DNA of 64,000 nt, taken from contig CP038106.1 in assembly GCA_004519485.1 (NCBI GenBank), positions 1,003,501 to 1,067,500 of the forward strand, read 5' to 3'. Made by a program: the position numbers and the translations under genes. Of this stretch, positions 54,948 through 64,000 are shown in pieces. Under the pieces are notes generated by a model. The model made no database searches and had not been told where the DNA came from. It worked only from the letters and a program-made list of their open reading frames with translations. Source of the DNA: Nannochloropsis oceanica. Taxonomy: Eukaryota > Sar > Eustigmatophyceae > Eustigmatales > Monodopsidaceae. Each line of letters starts with the position of its first letter. Position 1 is the first letter of the stretch.

Positions 54948-55531
54948 GGAAGCACAGCGTCTAGACCCTTTCTAGTGGTACCGCTGGCGTGCTGGCTGCA
55001 TTGTGAGGCCGTTGCCCGTGCAAGGATTTTGATGATGGCCCGGGTGGAGAGGTGCCTATTATAGTTGTACAGGTGGTTTTGGAAGGGTAAGCGCCCGGCA
55101 ATATAGCAAGACATATGCCATGCTTGTGATAGACGTAGTCCTAAGATCAAACACGTTCGCAAGAAGAGTTAAGAAAGTGTCCAAAGGAGCGAGGGGATGA
55201 GCTCCCGTGTGCGCAAGGTGGTTGAAGGCTCCGAGTCAAGCGTGAGCGATTGCGCCTCCACTTAAGATATGCATCCTGCCAAGCCAGCACGAGCAATAAT
55301 CGTAACAATACTTGCATGGGGTAGCAAAAGCGGCACTGTTATTAGGTACCTGGACTTGCCAATTCCTAGCTTATTCTCTTTCCCGCACTGATCACAAAAT
55401 AACAGAGGGTATAAAGCGGAGAGACGGCTACAACTTGGAACGTGCTGCTTGCGGCTGCCCATTGCCCTTGACTAGCGGTAGCAGTAGTAAGACACGCGGC
55501 AGCCGTGTGTTTGGCGGTGGCGACCACCAGC
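54948..55531. promoter_or_regulatory. Divergent promoter region between ABCC and PPR genes
   Basis: 584 bases between two divergent start codons, holding both promoters and leaders. No repeat or RNA gene is visible and no particular regulatory motif stands out. Confidence 0.55.
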
Positions 55532-58500
55532 ATGCAGAGTAGCAGCAGAAGAAGGAGACGGCCGCGGACAGAGGATGCCACGAGGCCACCGTCACCAATA
55601 CTCCGGCACGCTTCCTCTTCGGCCCTACTCCAGCCCATCATCTTACTCGCACCCTTTCTCCTCCTGCAAGTTCTGTTGCTGCTCTTTCCTCATGCCAATG
55701 CCTTTTTGCAGCCCCTCCTATCACCTTCCTCCTCCAGCTTTTCCTCGTCTCTTTCCTTTTTAACTCCCACCACCTCAACCACATCCACCACCACCCGATG
55801 GCGGCGATGGGCCGCTCTGTCCTCCTCCCCCGCCTCATCTCACCCACCTCATGCCACGACTCCCAGCGTCGCTGAAGATATGGAGCTACGAATCGAAGCA
55901 TCAGCGCCAACACCATCAGCAGTAGTAGACTACGGAGAAGAAGCTGGTGCATCACTACCACCACCAGTCACTGCCCTCGTTGACAGCAAACAAGAGCTTT
56001 TTGATGCCCTTCAAAGCCACACTGGCCGTAGAGAGGCATTTGAGGGGCTGTGGAATTCCGACTTTGAATTCACGGAGGCGGAATACCAAGAATTACTGAA
56101 AGCGTGTTTTCGTTTGGGTTATGTTAATCCTTTCAAGGACTTGGTCGACGAAGTGCAGAGGTTGGGGGTGCCTGTAGCGCCGGAGACATGGACAGCTTGC
56201 ATTTACATCGCGAGCTCCCGCGATTTTTTTAGGCTGGGTATTGCATGTTTGGAGAAGATGGTGGAGTGTGGGACGATCCCGGATGGGAAGGCTTTCAATC
56301 AGGTGATGGCTTGTTGTGAGAAGAAGGGAAGGGGGGAAGAGGCGATGCATTTGTTTAACTTCATGCGTGGACATGGGATTGAGGCTCCTCCTTTAACGTA
56401 CTGGGCGTTGGCTTCTCTGTTATCATGTGAGGGACGATGGGACGACTTCAAGATTGTGGAGGAGAATTTGAGAGCCAGGGATTTCCCAGAGAGTATCAAG
56501 GAGCGGTTCTACTCGACGGCAGTGGTGGCCAGGTCAGGGGCGAGGGACTGGCAGGGTGCGTTGGACATGTTGAGACGGATGCATGAATGTGGAGCGGTGC
56601 CCAGTATAAGGGGCTTTACGACCGCGCTGAGTACGTGCATGGCAGCGGGGGCGTACCAAGCCGTCAGGGACTTTGTGGAGGAGGTAAGAGGATGGGCCAT
56701 CTTCGATTTCGACGTGGCTACGTATAACGTGGTCATTAATTCGTACGCGAGCGAACGGAACTTAGAGGGGGCATCAACGTGGTTTGAAAAGATATATGAG
56801 GCGGGGTTGAGGCCGAGTTTGATCAGTTACAGTACCATCTTCAAGGTATGTACGTCAGTGAAACGCGGGGATTTGGCCAAGGAATATCTGGAACGGTTGG
56901 TGTCTGAGGGGGACGTACACCCGAATTTGATTACATTGAACCATGCGATCCAAGCATTGGCGATCAGTCGTTCACACGTGGAGGACGCTCGGGAGCTGTT
57001 GGAGACGATGAGGGACAGATTCGGGGTTGTGCCAAATGCGACTGCGTATACTTTTTTGTTGAGGGCCGCAGGGGAAAAAGGGGACGCGAGACTCGCGATG
57101 GAGCTTTACCATAGGATGAAGAGGGTGGATGGGCTGGTGCCTGAGCCGAGGACGATTTGGGAGGCGACGATTGCATGTACCAAGAGTCGTTTTTTTGCGC
57201 CCATGGAAGAGCTGGCGGATGACCTGATGGCATTGTCGGCGGACTCGCCCGAGGGGGAGGATGTGCAACGGCAACAGCAACAGCAACAGCAGCAGCAGCA
57301 GCAGCAGCAGGAAGGAGATTTGAAATACATGGGGAGGAAGGGAGGGAGAAGAGAGGGGCAGGCGCAGGGGCAGGGGGGGTATGATTCGGTGAGGTCCTTG
57401 TTGTACGCATATAATGCCGTTTTGACGGCTTTGGAGAAAAATGGGGATGGAAAGCTAGCTTTGCGAGTATACGCTCATATGCAGGCCCAGGGGCTGCATG
57501 CTGATCCGATGGCGATTGCTCGTTTGTTGGAGGCATTGAATAAAGGGAAAATGCCTGAGAGAGGACTGAAGATTTGGTCGGAGTTGGAGGGGAGGAGGGC
57601 GGAAGTACGCGAAAATGTGAACATAACTAATGCGGTTTTGAATGCAATGTCGTCGGTGGACCCTTTGACTGCAGTGGAGTTTTTCCAAGACTTGAGGGAA
57701 AAGGGACAGGTGGATGATAGGTCTTACACGTTTGCTTTTGCGGCCTACGATAACTTGGGGGATGTGACGGGGGTCCGGAGGTTGTGGAGTGAGATGAGGA
57801 CTTTGGGCCTGGCGTTCGACCGGGTGTCGTATGGGAGTTTATTGAGGGCTTTGGCAAATGCAGGAGAGATTGATCAGGCTATGGATGGGTTGCGGCGGTC
57901 GGAGGAGGTGGGGGTGCCCTTGAATAATTATACTGTGGCCTTGACCTTGATTGGGTGTAAGAGGAGTAGGAGGTGGAGTATGGCTTTGAGCATGCTGAGG
58001 GAGCTAAGGGATGAGAAGGGGCTCATCTTGAATGTCGTGTGTTATAACTCGGTGTTGACCGTGTGTAATGCCGCGGGGCAGTGGCGGGCTTGTCTGAAGT
58101 TGCTGGACGAGATGAAGGAGCATGACATTAGCCCCGATTATACTTCATTAAGAGTGACACTCAATGCCTTGGCGTCCGCGGGGAGGAATAATGAGATTGT
58201 GCGCCTGTATCGACTGCACGAACAGGAGGGAGGTGTCTTGTCACGAAAACTGGATAATTTCGCGTTTCGGCTGGTTGCGAACGCTTTCATCAAATTTGAC
58301 CCCGTGGAGGCCGTTGGAATGATTCAGAACTACCTGACTACTTTCGAAAGAGGAGGAGGAGGAGGAGGAGGAGGGCAGGGCGCTACTGGTGCCTCCTCTT
58401 CCTCATCCTCACAGCCGTCCCGCCGCTACAACCAGCAGCACCACAAGGGCCCCACCGGTTCACAACAGCAGCAGCAGCCAACATTGATCGATTCCCGGCT

Positions 58501-59215
58501 CTACAAGACGCTCATTACCGCATTGGGTCACAAGGGGGAGTGGTCTCAAGCATTGGATGTTCTGAAGTCACTCCCTCCCCCCCTCCGGGATATTTCGACT
58601 GTTTCTGCTGCGGTAAGCGCCCTGCTGCGCTCCGAGCAATATATCCGTGCGCGGGATTTGGTGGTGGAGGCCGAGGAGAGTAGCAGGAGCAGCAAAAACA
58701 TGCGTTTCGACAGCGTCGCGGACTCCTTGGGGCTGCAAGCCGCGTACATGGCAAAAGATTTCCCTCAAGCACAGATCTACCTGGATAGGTTGTCCAAAGA
58801 GGGGAGTCATGCCAACTCTAGTGTAAATTTTGGATTTTGCCTACTGGCAAAACAAGGGAAGTGGCTCGAGCTTGTGTCGTTGTTGAGTGAGATTGTGAAG
58901 ATCCAGCAGCAGGGAGGAAAGGAGGGAAGGGGGGAGGGTGGGAGGAAATTTGTTGTGAGTCGGACGACATTAGAGACTTTTGCGAATTTGACATCAACGA
59001 CGACGACAGGGGGTGATGAGGGAGGGGTGGTGGTGCAGCAGCCCGAGCCAGCTGTATTGACCCAGATTGTTGAGATGCTAAGTAAAATGAAGGGGCCTGA
59101 CTGTGGCTTGGCGGTGCTTCCAGGAGGAAGAGGAGGAGGGGCACCAACATCAGAAGCAGCGGATGGAAAAGAAGATGATGGAATAGGAGGGGAAGGGGTA
59201 AAACGGGCAGGATAA
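55532..59215 (+). CDS. Plastid-targeted pentatricopeptide repeat protein
   Basis: 1,227 residues from ATG 55532; the frame continues nine codons upstream only by a GTG. The N-terminus is basic, then strongly hydrophobic (LLQPIILLAPFLLLQVLLLL), ending FPHANA|FLQPLL, with Phe right after an A-x-A cleavage site and a Ser/Thr-rich transit-like stretch. That is the bipartite ASAF-type signal that takes proteins through the ER into red-derived secondary plastids. Residues ~130-1,000 are P-type PPR hairpins, for example VVCYNSVLTVCNAAGQWRAC and LISYSTIFKVCTSVKRGDLA. PPR proteins bind specific plastid transcripts. A Gln run (~580) and a Gly/Ser/Gln spacer (~940-980) interrupt the array. No E, DYW, SMR or other catalytic tail is present. 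No intron is needed. Confidence 0.92.
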   Translation: MQSSSRRRRRPRTEDATRPPSPILRHASSSALLQPIILLAPFLLLQVLLLLFPHANAFLQPLLSPSSSSFSSSLSFLTPTTSTTSTTTRWRRWAALSSSPASSHPPHATTPSVAEDMELRIEASAPTPSAVVDYGEEAGASLPPPVTALVDSKQELFDALQSHTGRREAFEGLWNSDFEFTEAEYQELLKACFRLGYVNPFKDLVDEVQRLGVPVAPETWTACIYIASSRDFFRLGIACLEKMVECGTIPDGKAFNQVMACCEKKGRGEEAMHLFNFMRGHGIEAPPLTYWALASLLSCEGRWDDFKIVEENLRARDFPESIKERFYSTAVVARSGARDWQGALDMLRRMHECGAVPSIRGFTTALSTCMAAGAYQAVRDFVEEVRGWAIFDFDVATYNVVINSYASERNLEGASTWFEKIYEAGLRPSLISYSTIFKVCTSVKRGDLAKEYLERLVSEGDVHPNLITLNHAIQALAISRSHVEDARELLETMRDRFGVVPNATAYTFLLRAAGEKGDARLAMELYHRMKRVDGLVPEPRTIWEATIACTKSRFFAPMEELADDLMALSADSPEGEDVQRQQQQQQQQQQQQQEGDLKYMGRKGGRREGQAQGQGGYDSVRSLLYAYNAVLTALEKNGDGKLALRVYAHMQAQGLHADPMAIARLLEALNKGKMPERGLKIWSELEGRRAEVRENVNITNAVLNAMSSVDPLTAVEFFQDLREKGQVDDRSYTFAFAAYDNLGDVTGVRRLWSEMRTLGLAFDRVSYGSLLRALANAGEIDQAMDGLRRSEEVGVPLNNYTVALTLIGCKRSRRWSMALSMLRELRDEKGLILNVVCYNSVLTVCNAAGQWRACLKLLDEMKEHDISPDYTSLRVTLNALASAGRNNEIVRLYRLHEQEGGVLSRKLDNFAFRLVANAFIKFDPVEAVGMIQNYLTTFERGGGGGGGGQGATGASSSSSSQPSRRYNQQHHKGPTGSQQQQQPTLIDSRLYKTLITALGHKGEWSQALDVLKSLPPPLRDISTVSAAVSALLRSEQYIRARDLVVEAEESSRSSKNMRFDSVADSLGLQAAYMAKDFPQAQIYLDRLSKEGSHANSSVNFGFCLLAKQGKWLELVSLLSEIVKIQQQGGKEGRGEGGRKFVVSRTTLETFANLTSTTTTGGDEGGVVVQQPEPAVLTQIVEMLSKMKGPDCGLAVLPGGRGGGAPTSEAADGKEDDGIGGEGVKRAG
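57268..57311 (+). repeat. CAG triplet repeat in the plastid PPR gene
   Basis: About 14 CAA/CAG triplets encoding a Gln run between PPR hairpins; a second, shorter GGA run lies at 58350-58373. Confidence 0.9.
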
Positions 59216-60376
59216 GCAGAGGGGCGGGAGTGTTCTTGATGGTCTTTTGATGACCAGTAGTACGTCACATTCTTTGTTACATCGCAATAACACCAAAGTA
59301 AGAAATAAGCAAGCATGTGTGTTACGAGAGGGAGGCGGAGGCCAGCAGAGTAGAAATAAGACCGCCCAAAATATGAAGAAATGCCACAAAGGAAACAAGA
59401 AAAACGATATGCATCACATTAAAGTATGGCATGTTTTTCCTGTGCATAAAATCAAATCGACAAATTAGGGAGTGACGATGAAGGAGAAATTCTTCATCTT
59501 TCCCCCTTTCGGGTTCTATAGCGCTGAGCAAGGCCATTACACGTAATGTCGAGGAATCACTATCAATACGCGTAATAGCAGCATCAAGGTACAAGTAAGC
59601 GAATGTTTTGGCACATATGATGCATGCATTTCATCTCCCATGCTGGGGCGTCCCATCATTTCGGCGTGCTGCCCCCCCTCTCCGCCCCGTCGGCTGCATC
59701 TCCTTTCTCTTCGTACTCTATGTGTACTTCCCGAGTATATGACTGCAGTCTTCCATCCCAGCTCGTATGCCCAGATGCTCGGCACTCGTGCTGCCAAGTA
59801 GCAGTGCAGGCATGGAACGAAGACCCGAGATGCCGAAATGCTCTCTTCTGCCCCCGACCTAGGGTGCGGAGAGGCGTGGATGCCCACACTTCGTCTCCCG
59901 TGCCAAGGTAAGAACTATCCATGCGCTGGTACAGTCCTTCTTAGCTTACACTAAACGAAAGTTTGCCTTGGACATCTGCATTTGCACCCGGGCCGGCGTG
60001 CCTTTGGCCGATGCTTTCCCTTTTTTTCACTTTGTTCTTTTTCTCTCTCCTCCAGCCCCGAGGCGACGAGCAGAGATTCAGCCAATCACACGGGACGGTT
60101 TAGCCCCGGTCAGCAAGGATCGACCTTCTGCCAGGTGCAGGCTCGGCCAGGTCTTGATCGTCTGAGCTGTGTGTGTGCACTCTTCGCGCGGCGGTTTGGA
60201 AAATAAAATGCCTTGCGTCGTACAAGAGATGGTTGGAAACTTTTTATTGGGATGCTTGTCAACCTGCGCTGCTGACGTAGGCCCAGCGGGTCAAGATGAT
60301 GGCTTCTTGATCCTCCGGAGAACCTGCGTCATGGACCTGCTTCACTTTGTTGCCCTCCTTGTTTCGACTCATATCC
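59216..60376. other. Intergenic region between PPR and HMG-box genes
   Basis: 1.16 kb holding the PPR 3' UTR and the HMG-gene promoter. Overlapping frames on both strands at 59537-59922 (up to 116 codons) are unrecognised and mutually exclusive, so none is called. No repeat is visible. Confidence 0.5.
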
Positions 60377-63320
60377 ATGTCCTCCCCACCCCGTCCTACA
60401 GCCATTACTGACTCTGCATTCAACTGCTTTGATGATCTTCACCTGGAAGATCAGGAAGGAAACTTGAACCCCTTTGCGGAAAGCAGCAGCCCACAGCATC
60501 ACCCGGGGCAGAAAAGCTTCAAAATTGGGACGCGTGGGCGTAGTGGAGGCTTGACCATGGAGGACGCCTTAGGACCTTTCCGCCGGGGCATCGAAGAGGA
60601 CAACCAATTCTTTGACATGGACACGGATGATCCATTCAAGGTAAGTGCTGCCCTGTTCGGACCTAGTAGAGTGTGGGCACGAAGAGGCCTTCAAGGGAGG
60701 GGAGGGGAGGGAGGGGAGGGAGGTGCAGAGGAAAGAAGAAAATTGTCAAAGCATGACAACGTTCTGCACGTAGGATTGAGAACACCATTATTGTCATTCA
60801 GGGCATGTAGGTGCCGATGAGGAAGGCGATTTCCTCGTGGGGGAGGATCGAACAAAATTCACATGTGCGCAAGCTTTGGGGGTATCTCTCTCTCTCGAAG
60901 CGACCTCTGTATGCCTCTGTGCCATGAATCAGTCATGTATGCACGATAAGTCAGGGATGCAGTCTATTGTATACTCCTTCGTGGCTAGCCGATCGACGAC
61001 GACAAGAAGAATGAGATGGGTTAAATAACTAACGTGCCTGTTCATATTCTCCATCTCGCTCCCCACAGTCGTTCGGACAACACATGGAGGACGAAGGAGG
61101 AAGGTACGAAGTCAAGGAGGAGGCCTTTGTGGAGGTTATGAGCGCCGATGATGAAGGGGAAGACGACGATGAGCTGCTCGACGAGGATGACCTTGACGGG
61201 GAGGATATTGACGAAGTGTCCAGCCATAAAAGCACTGTGGCTTCGAAGACCCCCGTCGTCCGACGACGCCTTAAGGTATGTAAATTGAGTTATCGTTTGA
61301 GGGGCGAAAAGAGAAAAAGTGCCTCGCTCTTGGGGCATTCTTGATTCTTTTTCGGCCTCTTTTCCGTCCGGTGTGTCTTAACTAACCAGACATCGTTCTG
61401 TCGCCTTGGCGGTCTGGTTTGACTGGTCTGTCGCGCTGGCATATTTCCCTACTTAAAAAAAAAAAAATCAAAACATAAGTAACTCATGCACTCGCACATT
61501 CGTTCCCTTGACAGCGTAAGGCTGCCCTGAAAAAAGCTCCCGGCGCGCCAAAACGATTCAAATCCCCCTACATCCTCTTCTCGATTGAATGCCGCGAATC
61601 CATCAAACGGCAGCTCCCCCCGCAAGCCAAAGTCACGGAGATCATGTCAAAGATCGCTGAGACCTGGAGAAACCTCACTCCAGAGGAACGCAAGCACTGG
61701 CAAGACAAAGCCGAACGTGACCGCCAACGCTACGACTCCGAGATGTCGTCGTACCAAGGCCCTCTCAAGGTGCCACGGGTCCGCCCCCGCCGCAACCCCG
61801 AGCAGCCGAAACGGGCTACTTCAGCTTTTATGCAGTTTTCGCGGTCGGTCAAGCCGCAAATGCGAATGGAGCACACGGAGATGAGCAATGCCGACATCAC
61901 CAAGATGCTGACAGAGAGGTGGAAGGGGGCGAGTAAGGAGGAGAAACTGCCTTTCTTAGAGAAGGAGAGAGAGGACCGCGCAGTATACAAAAAAGCCATG
62001 GAGAATTGGCAAGAGGATGTAGGTCGTAAGGCAAAAGCAGATGGAGCAGCAGCCGCAGCAGCAGCAGCAGCAACAGCTGTAGCAGCGGGAGCAGGAGGGG
62101 GAGGAGGATTGAGAGAAGGCCAGGAGGGGTTGGATGAGATGGAGCTTAGGGTTTCTGAAGAGGGAATTACCACCACAGCCATGGTAACGTCGAGACGGAC
62201 GGGTCTGAAGGTGGTTTCATCTGTGCCACCACCACCACCAGCAGCAGAGGCAGAAGCAGCACCGGTCATGAAGAACCTCTGCTCACCGCCACTCATGACC
62301 GTGACACAAGCGTATGTACCACCAACAACAACAACAGCCTCACTACCGTATCAGCAGCTACAACATCAAAACCAGCACCAGCCACAGGCTCAACAACAAC
62401 GACAACAACAACAACAACAACAACAGCATCGGCACCAGCAGGAAGCCCGTCAGCAACAAGAAAGGCAACATCAACAACAGCAGCACCTCCTCCAGCAACA
62501 ACAACTTCACCAGCAGCAACAGCGCGAGAAACGAGAACAACAACGGGAGCAACAGCAGGAACGAGAGGAACAAGCGGCTCAGTACCGGGATGATTCCCTC
62601 CTCACGGAGTACCTCTCAGCCGCCCAGGAATCCTTCAAGCTTTACGACAACTTTACACGCGGGATACAGGCCGAATCTGCTTCCGCCGCCGCTCTCTCCT
62701 TCCACAAAATGGAAGATGACAGCTGTTATGCGAGCAGCTCCTGCTCCTCCGCCTACCAAGATATGCTCCTTCCTGTTTCTATTCCCGCTGGCCGGAAGTC
62801 CCCAGTGCTCTCTCGGGCATCCTCCGTCTCGGCACCGAGCCTGGACGCGGGTTTCACCACAGCAGGCAAGGGCGAAGAGGCATTGGATCACCTACAGTAT
62901 CGGCAGGGGTCATCCAAGCGGGAGCATTCTAGTAAGATCAGTCCATGGTTAATACCCATGTTGAGTCGGTCTCCTGTCGGGAGCCCCTTGCACTCACCCG
63001 GTGAGTTGAGTGTGTCGTCTACTTCCTCCTTTGCCGACAGTCACCATAGCGGCCCCAACGGTGGCCAAGGAAATGGCAGTGAGAGCGAGGGACAGAGATT
63101 TAAGCTTAGAGCCGCGCAAGAAATGTTGGGGCAAGATCGGCCTCATCACTCTAGCATGTGTGTGGCTGCTGCTGCTGCTTCTTCTGATTCGGGCACTTCT
63201 TCCCACGGGGAAGCTGCCCGAGGGGACAATGACAGGAAATTGATACAAAACACCAACAGTCCCACGAACTACTACATCGCCACGCCCGCCTACAAGCAGC
63301 AGCTTAGTTATCACCATCAG

Positions 63321-63354
<34 letters not shown>

Positions 63355-63794
63355 CACACCAACGAAAAACATTCTCCCGTGAGGAACAAAATCTGCTCGG
63401 CCTTCCTCCCTCCACTCCCTCCTCCCCTCCATACCTCCCCTCTTCTTTCCTCCCTGCCCCGTTGGATATCGTATCCATGTCCCGCCAAACTGCCTCTCTT
63501 CCTGCCGACGGCAAAAACAACTACGACTTGTGCAGCAGAAGCAGTAGCTGCCCGCCGCATAACCCACAACACCCACCTTCTAACGTAGTTACGACGGTGG
63601 CACCTGGAGAAGGAGTGAGTCAGACGACCTACCTACCACTCATGACTGAATGGCCGCCCACTGCGTCCTCCTTAGCTGTGGCTCGTGGGGCGATTGTGGA
63701 TCCTTCTGCGAGTGCGCGAGCGAAGGGGACGATATCCTCATGCAATGGGGTCCAGGGCATGGGGGATGGGACGGAGGTTTATGCAGTGAGGTGA
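60377..63794 (+). CDS. Twin HMG-box protein with Gln-rich tail, three exons
   Basis: Model: join(60377..60640, 61069..61275, 61515..63794), 916 residues, all junctions phase 0 with GTAAGT and GTATGT donors and CCACAG and TGACAG acceptors. Exon 1 starts MSSPPRPTAITDSAFNCFDD. Exon 2 is highly acidic (EVMSADDEGEDDDELLDEDD). Exon 3 begins with a basic linker and HMG box 1 (~168-238: PKRFKSPYILFSIECRESIK, IMSKIAETWRNLTPEERKHW), then box 2 (~253-325: PKRATSAFMQFSRSVKPQMR, MLTERWKGASKEEKLPFLEK). Both are of the non-sequence-specific HMGB/FACT-like type. A Gln-rich region (~410-500) and Ser-rich tail follow. HMG boxes bend DNA and act in chromatin or transcription. The stop at 63794 overlaps a possible donor (gtgatg), and a splice to the acceptor at ~63846 would give a slightly different C-terminus. 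Confidence 0.9.
62380..62570 (+). repeat. CAA/CAG-coded Gln-rich region in the HMG gene
   Basis: Mixed CAA and CAG codons with His, Arg and Glu over about 190 bases. A second, purer CAG run of ten codons lies at 63322-63351. Confidence 0.9.
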
Positions 63795-64000
63795 TGAGTA
63801 AGCCGGTAGTAGCGGCAGTTGAGAGCTCTTTCTCTCCAACAACAGCATGATGGAGCTATCAATCAGCTGATGGCGCCCGCACATGACCAGCAGGACATGA
63901 CGAGTGATTTGTATTATCATGTTCAGGGCGCGTCCGATTGTGTTTTATGTCAATACGTGTGTGTCCAGCACCATGACGTCTCCTATGCATTGCCCACTCT
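63795..64000 (+). other. 3' flank of the HMG gene with possible extra exon
   Basis: A pyrimidine-rich stretch ends CAACAACAG at about 63846, followed by sequence that could be an alternative terminal exon. Otherwise this is 3' UTR running to the window edge. Confidence 0.4.

Noticed and set aside
59537-59922. Cys/His-containing frames that might be a RING-type finger
   Set aside because: Cys and His spacing does not fit any RING or zinc-finger pattern, and frames on both strands compete.

Overview
The window looks like nuclear DNA of a photosynthetic stramenopile, probably a eustigmatophyte of the Nannochloropsis/Microchloropsis kind. Genes are long, single-exon or few-intron, with GT-AG introns of about 100-400 bases and moderately GC-rich coding sequence. 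One pentatricopeptide protein starts with a signal peptide followed by an A-x-A/F-L-Q-P junction, the ASAF-type plastid signal of algae with a red secondary plastid. Several proteins carry blocks I associate only with stramenopile hypothetical proteins. The genus is an inference; no marker gene settles it.

Layout. 0-17 kb: the 5' part of the V-ATPase catalytic subunit A (minus), then on the plus strand a three-RRM RNA-binding protein, a two-exon PPR protein, a low-complexity nuclear-type protein with a SANT-like conserved block, and a TBC-TLDc protein. 17.5-27.6 kb: one intron-free minus-strand gene for a ~3,345-residue protein built of about ten GAF-like modules, divergent from a three-exon Tctex1-type dynein light chain gene. 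29-36.6 kb: a GPATCH11 homologue, a decayed TnpB/Fanzor-type zinc ribbon, and two overlapping minus-strand frames that probably form one gene for a Gln/Gly-rich protein with a repeated unrecognised ~90-residue domain. 37.8-45.6 kb: a five-exon TMEM115/rhomboid-like Golgi membrane protein, a second Fanzor-type C-terminal fragment abutting a GGA/TCC expansion, and an Mpv17/PMP22-family gene whose last codons seed a 19-copy, 70-base tandem array. 46.9-64 kb: an App1-like (DUF2183) phosphatidate phosphatase, a NudC/CS-domain co-chaperone, a full ABCC transporter, a plastid-type PPR protein, and a twin HMG-box protein.

The genes do not form one pathway; this is ordinary eukaryotic gene order with closely packed divergent and convergent pairs. 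The striking points are the giant GAF protein, the repeated-domain Gln/Gly-rich gene with a frame conflict, two Fanzor/TnpB zinc-ribbon remnants, the higher-order 70-base minisatellite, and in-frame triplet repeats (CAG, GGA, AGT) in most of the large proteins. Exon limits were derived by hand from splice consensus, reading phase and family conservation; those marked uncertain need transcript support.
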